Assembly (NCBI GenBank): GCA_006503535.1
Contig: QYRS01000006.1
Coordinates: 558,001-622,000 of the forward strand
Source of the DNA: Arthrinium phaeospermum
Taxonomy: Eukaryota > Ascomycota > Sordariomycetes > Amphisphaeriales > Apiosporaceae
Direction: 5' to 3'
Length of the DNA stretch: 64,000 nucleotides
A program made the position numbers and the translations under genes. The notes under the pieces are model-generated. The model did not search any database and was not told the DNA's origin. It saw only the letters and a program-made list of their open reading frames with translations. This document shows positions 1-10,520 of the stretch, one piece after another. The first letter of the stretch is position 1. Each line of letters starts with the position of its first letter.

Positions 1-1113
1 ATGAGAGAGTAAGAACGAGTAGGCGAGGGTGGGTGGGCTGAGGCGGGTCAAAAGACCTCGATCTGTGCAGCTGCCCCTGGTCGTTCCGGGAGTCCAGTGA
101 AGACGTAGGATCAGGCCAGGACCAGCAGGCAACTGGGGGATTTGGCCCTTTGCCGAGACTGCCACTCAACGGCGATCAGCCAATGGCGGCCGTTGACATC
201 CTTGCCCGTCGGTCTCAAACAGGTCAAGTCTACAACACTAGTCCTATGCGGGGTTAGTCTTCCGCTCTCCTTGCGCGATTCCCGCTGCTGATTGGCTCGT
301 TGGCTCAGATTAGCCGCCAGCTCTATTCCCGCCGCTCCTCTTTTTGGCTCTTATCGAGCCAGTCATCTTCATATCAGCACCTCAGTTCCAGGTGAAGATC
401 TGCCCTCTTAGCCCTCTCCTAAGGCTAAGTGCAGCAGTAGACGTGCTAAGATCAGTGCAGTGTCAGTGCTTACCATTCAAGCCCGGTTTGAAATCAGAGG
501 CTTGCACGTGACCCTGTTTCAAGCAAAGGGACTGGCGGTTTGAGATCCCAATGGATTGTAGAGCCCCTAAGACCCCTACCCATTTGCACGAATTGGGGCT
601 GTCGCTGGCTCACACAATGGCGCCAGATGAAGCAGTGCGACCACTGCAATCTGTTTGAACATGTCCTTTTTCAACTATTTCCTATGGAAGAAAGGTAGGC
701 CAATTGACCACCATTGGTATGTAAAGTATGTGACAATTGCACATGTGACTGCAAGCAATGCTAACCCTATTGACGCCGTTTTTCCTCCGATAGCCCCTGG
801 TAATGATGCAATGCCGTTGAAGAGATGCTGGCTCAAGAATGAGCCCGAATAAAGAAAACCGTTGCCGTGTGGCTCTAATGGGTTGGGATGATGATGATGA
901 TGGTTAGTCGGTAAGGCCCTTGCCCTTGGGCGCTTGGCGACTGGAGCCGCTACCTCCGTGCGTTGCAGCAGCGCCCGATGAGGGATCCACAGCTGCTGCA
1001 CCTGCACCTCTGATCGTTGATCAATGACCCATGATCGTAGCGCAATTCGATCTGCTCCCACAGATCAATTGAATGAGAAACGTTCCAGGGCTTCTAGGGC
1101 TTCCTCGGGCCGT
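1..1113. other. Intergenic, no gene recognised
   Basis: No open frame here has fungal coding character or convincing splice signals. A minus-strand open frame over about 675-1061 has a histidine run from a CAT-type microsatellite near 887-902 and resembles no family I know. The right end is the 3' flank of the small peptide gene that ends at 1114. Confidence 0.5.
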
Positions 1114-1567
1114 TCAAGCTTCGTCGTTGCCCCCGCTGATAATGCCGAAGCCGGTACGCTTGCGCAGTTGAGTCTCCGGGGTTGCCTGCAGATGACCATG
1201 TTAGTCTCGTGAAGAGTTTGAAAGAGGGGCGTATCCATCGTACCTCTGTCCGTGTCCAGATACCGGCTCCGGCGGTGTGCATCGTGCCGTCCGCCTCGCC
1301 CTCCTCAGTCGGCTCAGTCGGCTTAGCCTCTGTGGTCTCCTTGGCCTCGCCACTCTGCTCGGTCTCAGTGCGGGTCCAGATACCAGCACCATCGGTATGC
1401 ATCATGGCATCTTCCTCGCGCTTCTCAGCGTCTGTGACCTCTGCACGGGTCCAGATGCCGGCACCACCGCTCTGGGTAGTGACGCTGTTCTCACCAGACG
1501 CTTGCACCGGGGCGGCGAGCGCACTGGCGAGGATGGTCAAGCCAAAGAGGAAAGTCTTGGTCTGCAT
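1114..1567 (-). CDS. Secreted repeat peptide precursor with three GAGIWTR motifs (RiPP- or pheromone-like)
   Basis: Two exons are read: 1567-1244 and 1185-1114. The 58-nt intron has a GTACGA donor, a CTAAC branch point and a CTGCAG acceptor, and splicing joins the exons in phase. The product is 131 aa. Residues 1-19 form a signal peptide ending in LAAP. GAGIWTR occurs at residues 35-41, 60-66 and 100-106; the last two copies sit in the context MHT-[DA]-GAGIWTRTE. Dibasic Kex2-type sites lie at K49-R50 and R116-K117-R118. The second exon adds a variant, TGFGIISGG, directly after the RKR site. The linkers are rich in Glu, Thr and Lys. Signal peptide, repeated short core and Kex2 sites is the layout of fungal RiPP precursors (UstA type) and alpha-factor-like pheromones, but the core matches none I know. 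No UstYa/DUF3328 or tyrosinase gene is visible nearby. The function is therefore inferred only from architecture. Confidence 0.75.
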
Positions 1568-4500
1568 CTTGAAGATTGGGAGGGTGCTGTAAGAACAGTG
1601 GACTGTGACGTGATGTCTGATGGAGACGAAGAAGGAGGATGGTGATGATGCTTGGTAGTATGAGAAGATGGAGATAGTATCTGGGGAAGCCCCTTATATG
1701 ATAGTCTTGGAAGAAGTGTGGAAGCGATGCTGAAGATGGGATGTAACACTGGCTGCATTGAACGCATCTCGTGGCCTCTTATATACCCGTGTGAGCCTGG
1801 CCATGACAAACGGTTGAGGTATCAAGTGATGCTCCCCAAGAGGATACCGAGATACATCATGAAGATGGAAAAGACAAGGAATGTGACGAAGGTTAGGCTC
1901 CGTGGTCGAGATACCGAGTCGGTGAAGGTAGAGGATACCCAGGGGCAGCATGGGGGGGCTGCTCTGGAGAAGGGGTAGACGAAGTAGACGATACTCAAGA
2001 CCCAAGTCGAACGACGCTTGACATCGGAATTGGGTCTCGGACTACGATAGTGCCGGCGGTAAGAAAACGAATCAAGGAATACATCACTTTCACCGCATGA
2101 ACGTTAATGGCTGGAAAGTTCTTTTCGATAAAAGAACAAGTCGGCAAACCGCAAAAGATTTACGACGAATTCGCTCTTACGAGTGTGATCAGGTTCCGGG
2201 GCCAGAGGCAGTGGCCAATCAGCGCGTAGTTGCAGGGAGGGTGCAGGGAGCTGCAATATGGCGTTGTGAAGCTTGGCAACGAGGCCTGCAAGGCCTGCAA
2301 GGAACCGCATTGCGGTGCACAGCCAATGCAAGCGAATCCCGCTTGTGAGAGGCTGGTCCATGGCGGGGTGATAAATGATAAAATGTGCAAAGGCGACAGG
2401 GGTCCGTTTAATTCCAGCCCCTCACCCTGGCGACCCTGTCGCTACCCCATCAAACGATTGGCCTGCTGTCAGACTTGCAGATCAAAAATTCTTCAAGCCC
2501 ATATGCATGCTTTTGGGGCCCGGGCAGTGGGTACATCGCCATGACTCTTCGGGCCTGGGCAGGGTACCTACCTAACATGTGGCTCTGGCAGTGGGCAGCA
2601 AGCAGCACATTCGATGACCTCGGGGACGGGGATCTTCAAGCGTTGGGATACTTTGCGATCCCCTCTGCCCGGTGTTTCTTCGTTTTCCCTCGTCGGATTG
2701 CCATTGTTCCCCTGGTTGTGTTGGTGCAGCTGCTTTGCCGGGTTCCAAGAGAGCAAACGCTGCCAGATACGACAGTTGACCGGCACGTCAAATCTAGATT
2801 ATACCAATATCGGGCCAGGACCCCTGCCTGTTTACCAAACAGTCGGTTCACGGAGAGCCCGTAACCTGGAATTTTTATGCACTCCCTTCCCGTTTGTGCA
2901 TGCAGCGCGTGTGTGAGACCTTGGGCGACAAGCACTGAGCCCACTCGAAACGGTCCGTGTCCACCAGGCCCGTTGATTCGTTCCATGCTAGGTATTCCTC
3001 CCAACTCCTGCCCCAACGTCATCTAACGGACAGGTATTTCCCGTTGTCTATCCCGTTCCATGGGTCCGGTACCGAGATGGGGAGCCTATACAGTGGAAAT
3101 GTCTCTCTGTGATTGGCCCAGAGACCCCTGTCGCGACTGCCGGGCAAGCAAACAGAGAGGCGTGTGTGCTGTCTTCTGCCACACGCCCCAACTTCCCGGT
3201 CAAGTGCTGTGCCCTTACTAGCGCTTGCATTTGGGCAGTAGCTATACCTATGCGCCTGGCGGGAGCCGAAATTGACCACGATTGCACCCTTGTCGCGCAT
3301 ATCCCCATGGTGTGGCTTGTGTGATGGGCGACAAACACCCAAGACCCCAGCTTGAGTATCGCGACGCAAGGATCATGGCACCACATCACTATTACCTCGA
3401 CCGAAAGTACCGTGATGTCCCCCATACCTATTCTGTTATCCCAACTCGAAACAAGTAGCTTAATCTCCTTGGCTCACCTTGCATTGCCTCCAACCAAATG
3501 ACAAGCGGCGCCGCGTACGCAAGCCCGTGTGAGGTGTCACATGAGCTAGGTAGCACATTGAGACCTATTCCGCGTGGAGCTACTCTCTGCTGGAGCTATA
3601 CACAAACGAGATGACACGACATCCCTCTGAAACGAGTACACATCTTGTCCTCGAGATACTGGGAAGCCCCAGGTCTCATTCCCGTGACGAAATTATGATG
3701 CAGGGCGTGTAACGATCAAGCCGTATTTAGACCTGTCAATTTTTGGCTCCGGTTGAAGAGCCGAATCATGCATCTCGGAGACATGCATGCTTCAATTCAA
3801 AACTTCCAGCTGTAAGCATGGCTTTCGATTGTAATACTGCTTTGAACCGGCGAAACCAGAACTGAAACCCACTACGAGCGGTCACTCCATGTGAGACAAC
3901 CAGTGATGAAGGGTGGTCCGCAAATGCTTACTACGCAACTTGTTAGTAGCAGCCGCAGCCGCATCCAGAACAGACATCAGTAGATGACTGTTTGCATTAG
4001 ATTCCGAGGGACGGAACTTCCTCCCTCTCTCTCCCTGTTGGGTGATGTGCCTGACACGTAAGATAGGAGCTAATGCAGGAACAATCCGCGGGCAACTTTA
4101 ATGCAATAACGGCTACGGGCAGCCCGCCACCATGCAAAGAGAATGCTGTGCAACGCTCGATAATAGGTCGACGCCCAAAGCACGGCACACAAGCTGCAGT
4201 GCCAAGTTGCCACGCGTCAATTCCCCCAGAAAAAGAAACGAAATGAAAATTTTCGTTTTGGAAAACACATTTCAAAAGCAATGCAATATTCACCGAGTAT
4301 TGTTTCTCGTTTGATATCTCAGAGGTGTACAGGCAGTACCCCCGGATGCACGAAACAACAGAGTAAGGCCATGTTAAGGGTTCAACCACATTCCATTTGA
4401 TGATTTCATAGAAATGACAAGTCACCTGTATTGTGACACGAAATGAAGAAACAGTTACAGCTCGAGAAATCCCAAGTTTCTCAACGCTCCGTAGCACAGC

Positions 4501-4679
4501 CCCCTGAGCTGAGGTCCAACCCAACAAAGTTCTCTTCAACTTCCCTCATTGTGAGTATGAATTAGATAGGTGACCAAGTTGAACAACATCTGGAGTGCTC
4601 ACACCAGTTGAGTACTCTAGACGGTTCCATCATCTCACTACACCGACTTTCCTGAACCCAGGCTCTGTGTGTCCCGGCT
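1568..4679. other. Long intergenic stretch, no gene recognised
   Basis: About 3.1 kb separate the two small secreted peptide genes. Open frames here are short or lack coding character. The longest is on the minus strand at 3997-4539, has no recognisable domain and lies directly downstream of the second peptide gene. The first few hundred bases are the promoter and 5' UTR of the upstream peptide gene, which is transcribed leftward. Confidence 0.45.
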
Positions 4680-4871
4680 CTACTCGTGCTGTCTAGTGTG
4701 TATTCCGAATCCCATTGCTGCCATCCCCGTATTACCGGTGTTGCCCTCAGTTCCGGGCACAGCATCTGTGACCGAATTGGTAGTATCGAAGCCTCCGTTG
4801 GGCTTGGGTAAAGGTGCCGCCAGCACAGCCGCCCCAAGAAGCAAGCCGGCTAACATATTGATTATCTGCAT
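4680..4871 (-). CDS. Small secreted peptide ending in GFGIHTR
   Basis: A single exon encodes 63 aa. Residues 1-19 are a hydrophobic signal peptide ending in LAAP, at the same residue numbers (17-20) as in the peptide gene at 1114-1567. The mature part is Gly/Asn/Thr-rich, has no cysteine and no dibasic site, and ends in GFGIHTRQHE (residues 54-63) before the stop. G-x-G-I-x-T-R is the motif present three times in the neighbour, and GFGI also matches that protein's C-terminal variant. The gene is on the same strand, 3.1 kb away, and next to a RIP-degraded island. It may be a single-copy relative of the precursor. It is short, so a chance open frame cannot be excluded, but the shared leader length and motif argue against that. 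Confidence 0.6.
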   Translation of the reverse strand: MQIINMLAGLLLGAAVLAAPLPKPNGGFDTTNSVTDAVPGTEGNTGNTGMAAMGFGIHTRQHE

Positions 4872-4934
4872 CCTGACCTTGTATTGGCTGGAAAATATGA
4901 CGACTACTATGAAAACGATCTATCGTTAGCCTTT
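4872..4934. other. Upstream flank of the peptide gene
   Basis: Short 5' flank of the 63-aa peptide gene. Base composition changes abruptly to AT-rich just to its right. Confidence 0.4.
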
Positions 4935-6130
4935 CATCATATTTTAGTTATCTCTGAACATATTAAGCTTAGAAATTTCTATTTGAATTTATTTATATAT
5001 TTCTTTTTTCTTTTTTTTTTTTTCGATTCGTATTAAGGTTTTCCGGTAGAAATAAAAAACTTATAAAGAGTAAATTACTTTAAAAATAATAAACTTAAAA
5101 ATAAAGTATTATATTTAATACTTTTAAAACTTTTAAAAATATTCTAATAATTATAACTTTTATAGATCGATAAAAATTTAATAACGGCCGGTAATTATAA
5201 AATTCCCTCTCCGGTTTCGATCTTATCTCTAATCGCTACTGATAACTTAGTAGATTACGTATAAAAGGCTGTCCTCGCTTCCTTTATTAACTATTTAAAA
5301 GTTTTCTATTTAATATAATTATATATACTATTTATTATAACTTATTAAAAAATATAGCGTATTTATTTCGTTACGTTTATTTATTATAGCGACGAAAATT
5401 TTTAAAATTAATCAACGTTTAATATATTACGAAAAAAAGAAATTAATAATAAATAATTAATACGAAATTACCTATTTTAATATTACGAAATTTTTAAAAA
5501 AATATAAACGATTTCGAAAACTTTTAAAAACTATTAAATATAAAATTAAAAGGAATATTTTATTTAAGCTAGCTTTTTATAAAACGTATATTATTAATTA
5601 CGAGTTTTTTTTAAAAAAATAAAATCTCGGCGATAATAAAGCTTTTTTTATCGAATAAATTAAATTATTCGAAAAGTTTTATAATAAAAAAAAAATATAA
5701 AACTCGATTTAAACCTTCTTTTTTTATCGTAATATCTATTTAAAAAAAGACCCTTAATTCCGGGCGTTAATCGAAAGGCTCGGTGAAGAAGATAACGAAT
5801 AAATTAACCGAGGCGGTAATGAACTAAGCCGGGGCTATACGTAATAATACATCGAACTAATAAACTTAAAGGAGGAAAGGAGGAAAGAAAAAAAGGAGGG
5901 CGTTATATAAAACTAATTAAATAATTTTAAACCTTATCGATTAATAATATTAATATTAATATTTTATATAAATATAAACTTTTAAATTAATATAATTTAA
6001 CCTTTTACCTAGGAAAAGAATTTATTTATATATAGTATAATATAAGATAAAACTTATATATTAAGTTATAAAGACCGCGGTTATAAAATTTAAATATAAG
6101 GGGTTTTATAAAGTGATAGCCTTTTTAAGG
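4935..6130. repeat. RIP-degraded AT-rich island (dead repeat, family unknown)
   Basis: About 1.2 kb is extremely AT-rich against GC-rich surroundings. CA and TG dinucleotides are nearly absent (whole 60-base lines such as 5041-5100 and 5281-5340 have none), while TA is abundant and CG persists. That is the expected result of RIP acting at CpA. No open frame survives and I could not recognise a transposase, reverse transcriptase or terminal repeats. A less mutated patch at about 5755-5900 keeps more GC. The island lies next to the small peptide genes. Confidence 0.8.
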
Positions 6131-7879
6131 CTTACTTTTAAAACAACAATCTTCTAGTGAATTTTAAATCACTGCTGGTTTAACGTGGTATTAAATAAGA
6201 TTAAGAAATAAAGAAAGAGAGGAAAGAAACAGAATAATATTTCTTTATAACCTGAACGTTCTATCCCTTTAGACAGTAATTACAGCACTCAGGGGCGCTG
6301 CTAACAAGTACTTACTTGCCCTTTTAGGAAGTCGTATGCAAACTTAAACTGTACGTCTATTCCTTACATGCCAGGCATTCCATTTTGGCGAAGAGCACTT
6401 CAAGATACTGCTACCGAGTCCTATTGGGTCACGTGCAAGGGATCAGTCTCATGCCATGTGATCAATAAATGTATACGATCCTATATCAATTGTGTGAACG
6501 CGTCTATCCAATGGCCTGCATAAAAGAGCCGCAGCGAACTGCATACCTGAACTTGGTCGTTGAAGAATGTAACGAACCTCCCCCCTGCATGAGGGTTGCA
6601 GTGTTCCAATCAGCTTAAACGCGCGGTTCTCACAGCCCCCTTCTCGTATGACATGCATGCGACAGTACCGCCTGCACACATAGCTGGCTGCAGATGCTGT
6701 CCCTTCGAGTTAGATGAGCGACTTGGAGAGAGTTGCATGATATTGCAACCCAACACGGAATAACGGACCTGGCCAACGACGAGATCTTTGCCATGTTGGG
6801 AAGGTGACGTTGGAATGTAGATGGGATGAAAGAAAAAAAAAAAGCCCGGGCCGGGCCGCTGGATGAACATGCCCAATCCAAACGCACGTAATCACAATGA
6901 CACGGTTGGCATTCTGCTGCAGGTGGGCATAATTCATGCACCTCAACCTGTAACAGGCGACATAAGATGGTGGTGGGGGGGCTGGTGTGGTAGCTTAGCT
7001 TAGCCCCCTCAGAATGTCACTGTGTCCGGGTTGGGCATCTGCATGTATGTACGAAGCTGCTCTTCAGCCTCTTGAAAGGACCATGCGTGAGCTGCGCAAG
7101 GATATTGACACCCACGTTACAGAAACTCCATAAGCAAAGCCGATGAAAGCCAGCGGCAATCGCGGATAAAGATGCAATTGAGTGTGCGTACGGAGATCTG
7201 CAAAGGTCCGACTGCCTAACAAGCACGTGGCATTGGAAGCCCATAAATCAGACCGGCCGTGGCTTTTAGTCGTACCACGAACATGTCGTCGCTATGTCTC
7301 CGCTGTCTCGTCCCGAAGCAATTGAGCTGATGTCAGCCAATGCTTGTCGATGCCCATCTGGACAGAACAGCATTGCCAATTGCTTGACTGACTTGGCGAA
7401 TTGGGGCTAATGTGCGCTTGTATCAAAAATGGGACGGCGGCAGTAAAATGCCCGGCCTCTTTATTACAATTAGGTAGTGTACCAACCCCGATACAACCTC
7501 TCAGAGTACTACATACATCGGGGCCTTGGGCTCTCCGATCATTGCCTGCGCCTCGGAGACTGCTGCTGGGCAGCAGAACGTGGCGCTATCTTGAAGCGAC
7601 CCATGGTTACCTCGAGCGAAGAGGACACGTATGAGATTTTCCAAACCCGTGTCCCCCAACGGGCCGTCATTGGCCGTGTACGTTTCCTGCAGAGCGGCGA
7701 TACCTGTGGGGCCTGGACTTGACATAACTGGAAGGTCCGGGCCTTTCAAAGTTGGGGGGCGGGAGCGGTAGCAACCCCAACCCACAATCCTCGGGAGGGA
7801 TTGGCTACGCTCCTGCCTAAAACGAAGAGAAAGAGGGCTCCATTGCATAAGGAGCTCCGTCCTTGGCTTGCTGCCCTTC
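6131..7879. other. Intergenic, no gene recognised
   Basis: Composition returns to mixed GC. A 12-nt A-run lies at about 6832-6843. No open frame has coding character or credible splice sites. The last part (about 7730-7879) is the 3' flank of the acidic-tailed gene ending at 7880. Confidence 0.45.
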
Positions 7880-8434
7880 TCATTCCTCCTCCTCGACCTC
7901 CTCCTCTTCTTCCTCGTCGTCCTCCTGGCGGCTGGACGGCAGGTTATGTTGGGTCGTCACCTTCTGCACCACCGCCTTGACTTCCTTGGTAAACGCGTCA
8001 TCGAGCACCTGGGGGTCGCGCCCGGCCCCCTCGAGCTCCTTCTTGGCCAGGCGGAGGACGGCGAGCGCGAGCACGTCGAGCTCGTCGCCGGTGATGTCCA
8101 GGCCCGTGTCGAACCGCTTCTGGGTGTACCCTTCGAGGAACTCGGGCAGGGTTTCCTTGATGCGCAGCCAGGGGTCCTTGTCGTCGTGCCAGGTGCCGTC
8201 TTCCGCGTTGAAGGCGGCGTCGAGGTCGTAGCTGTAGTAGCCGTCGAAGGCGGCCTTCGCCTTGAGGTACTTGGCGGTCAGGATGGAGTTGACGGTCTTC
8301 TGGCGCGCGTACTTGGGGGCGTTCCTCTTGGCGTCGGCCTCGCGCTCGTCGGCGGTGCGGGGCTTGTACTGCAGCCCGCTCGCGGTGGTGACGGGCGTCG
8401 CGCCGGCGGCAATTGACTGGCTGGTGAACTCCAT
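7880..8434 (-). CDS. Hypothetical protein with acidic C-terminal tail
   Basis: A single exon encodes 184 aa starting MEFTSQSIAAG. There is no signal peptide or membrane segment. The N-terminal third is basic. The middle (about 55-150) is mixed and helical, with the segments DPWLRIKETLPEFLEGY and DELDVLALAVLRLAKKELEG. The C-terminus is a run of Asp/Glu (about 170-184). Strong third-position GC and an uninterrupted frame support it as a real gene. I do not recognise the family. The acidic tail suggests a nuclear or chaperone-like soluble protein, but that is only a guess. Its 5' flank holds a TAGG microsatellite. Confidence 0.75.
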   Translation of the reverse strand: MEFTSQSIAAGATPVTTASGLQYKPRTADEREADAKRNAPKYARQKTVNSILTAKYLKAKAAFDGYYSYDLDAAFNAEDGTWHDDKDPWLRIKETLPEFLEGYTQKRFDTGLDITGDELDVLALAVLRLAKKELEGAGRDPQVLDDAFTKEVKAVVQKVTTQHNLPSSRQEDDEEEEEEVEEEE

Positions 8435-8446
8435 GGCGGATTAGGC

Positions 8447-8465
8447 AGGTAGGTAGGTAGGTAGG
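8447..8465. repeat. (TAGG)n microsatellite
   Basis: Four to five tandem TAGG units lie just upstream of the minus-strand gene starting at 8434, in its presumed 5' UTR. Confidence 0.8.
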
Positions 8466-10520
8466 GTCGGTGTAAAAGCTGGGGTTCGTTTGCGTTTGCG
8501 TGTGTGTGAATGGTGGTTTGTGATGGTTTCGTTTCTGACGTAGGTTGGGCAGAGAAGGCTGAAGGAGTTAAAGCGCGCCAGGGGTTCGCGGGGGCAAGAT
8601 AGGTCGTCCAGCTAAGATTAAAGCCCTGAAGTTCGGGTCAGGGGTAGCTTGGGTGATTAGTGGCTGGACGATCTGCAGTCACGGGCGCTAAACCCCCGAC
8701 CGACTGAATGTGACTGGGCCTGCAAGGGCCGTATGGCGAACGATGTCCCCCAGATACAGCTGCAATTGCCATCGCATATGGCGATTTCGACATCTGGAGG
8801 AATGAGGCTGAAACCGAAAACATCCCATATCACATCTTGAAGATTATGCGAGCATGCCGGGGCTTTGTGACGTCAGAAACATCGCATGTCCCCTTTCCAA
8901 GCTGGACTCTGGCCGGGATCAATGGGTGGCCATAGCTTCAGGGAGCAGAGAAGAAGCCCCGCGCCGAGTTCAACCCACCCAAAGCAAGCCACAAGCGGCG
9001 ACAATACTTCTGAGGATCTCATTCGGGGCTTGGTCGCAGTTTTGGATCGACGGTGTACTAGTCGTGAGATAGACGGTGCTAAGAAATAGCCTATGGAGTT
9101 GAGATAGCGACTCTCGACAATCCCCGTAGTACTTGCACTATATTATGCACGCTATTTTTGGCGTTTACGGAGTACGGCACTTCTCTTTCAGTGCTAGCTT
9201 CAGCGCACTCTAAACCCGTTTTCTAGTTCGACTTTACCCCTCATCACGACAGCTTCTCTCGTGATTCTACGGCCAAAACTACGGCGGCCAAGCGGAGTGG
9301 CCAAGGCCTGTCAACAAGATCTGCGCTGGAAGCTGTGGCACTCCATATCGCGACTCCAATATATTGGGCAGCAATTAACAAAAAGTCCACTGTGGGCAGG
9401 CGGACCTCGTGAGCATCCACCCCGTTAGCACGCCCGCACCATGAAAACCATGAACCAGCGGTCAACGGTGCGCAAATCAACATCACGCTGTAAACGCCTT
9501 TGCGACAGTAATCCACGATGCTATCCAACTCTTCGGGCTCGCCGATGATCTCCACGAGGAAATGTGCGGGACGGTGAGTCAACATCAAGAATCATCGTGT
9601 GACGTAGGTTTTTTCTCTTCTTTTTTTATTTTCCATCAAGCGCCGGCGCCGTCGGCCTTGTTGATCTGTATCCATGAGGAATGCTTTGCGCAAGGCTTCG
9701 GTTGGCTGAGGGGATCGCAAAATTTCAGGGAAGAGGACTGGATCACCTAGGTTCTCCGAGGTGACAACCAATGGTATTACTCGCCAATAACTTGTCGACA
9801 ATGGGAATGAGCTTTTGGGATGACGTCCAAAGGTAGATGATACCGAAGGGCAGCGTCCAGAGGGGATTGCACATGCTACCAAGATGCTGCGGAGGCTGCG
9901 GAGGCTCCTTCGGCCAAACCAAGCCATCAATGACCGAAGCTGAGGTCTGCAATCCTGGATGTCTGGTCGGTCACGGGGCTGGTCTGGCAGGGGCCTTGCC
10001 AAGGCAGGTGTCATCGCCGGGACGGTGGCGGTGCAGCATGATTAATGCTATAGTCTCCGGATCGATATCACTCCCCACGATAAGCTCAACGCTACGTCTC
10101 GATCCCAGTGGGCCCATTTTCCGGGGAAGCCTAGGAGCTGTGGCTGATGAGGTTTTTGAAACGAACCCCGGAGCTATCACGAGTCAAACCTACCGAGAGG
10201 CCGGCTTGGAGGTCTATTCATAGCACCGCTCTCTCCGGTGCTCAATCAGACGACTCTGAGACGGAGCATGACGACCAAGAAGCCCATGCCTTCTTTGGGA
10301 TGAACCTCGATAAACATCGATGCTGTGCCGGAACAGACTCCGCTGCGTGCCGGGGTAGCCCATGGGGATGGCAAATTAGGTAGCATCGGCGACTAGGATT
10401 CCGCATCAGAGATTAGCCGTCGCCCCTTTATATGAACGACGAGAAACCTCTGCTCTGAGCTTCTAGGCTGCTCTCCCAGCTCTCCACGATCGACCGCCGC
10501 CATCCAGAACTACCTACGCA
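8466..10520. other. Intergenic with a possible degenerate minus-strand gene
   Basis: Most of this stretch shows nothing convincing. Between about 9244 and 10180 several short minus-strand frames look partly coding: residues like EIIGEPEELDSIVDYC near 9550 and NPLWTLPFGIIYLW near 9860. They are in different frames, and I found no set of introns that joins them. They could be the remains of a broken membrane-protein gene or chance. The right end is the promoter of the secreted EEP-fold gene. Confidence 0.3.

Noticed and set aside
3997..4539. 180-codon open frame on the minus strand
   Set aside because: It has no domain, signal peptide or coding-like composition, and it directly follows the stop of the small peptide gene; most likely chance.
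1114..4871. Complete fungal RiPP gene cluster around the GxGIxTR peptides
   Set aside because: No UstYa/DUF3328, tyrosinase, methyltransferase or peptidase gene is visible within the window near these genes, so only the precursors are claimed.
9244..10180. Possible broken membrane-protein gene on the minus strand
   Set aside because: Coding-looking fragments lie in different frames and no consistent intron set joins them; noted only as a possible remnant.
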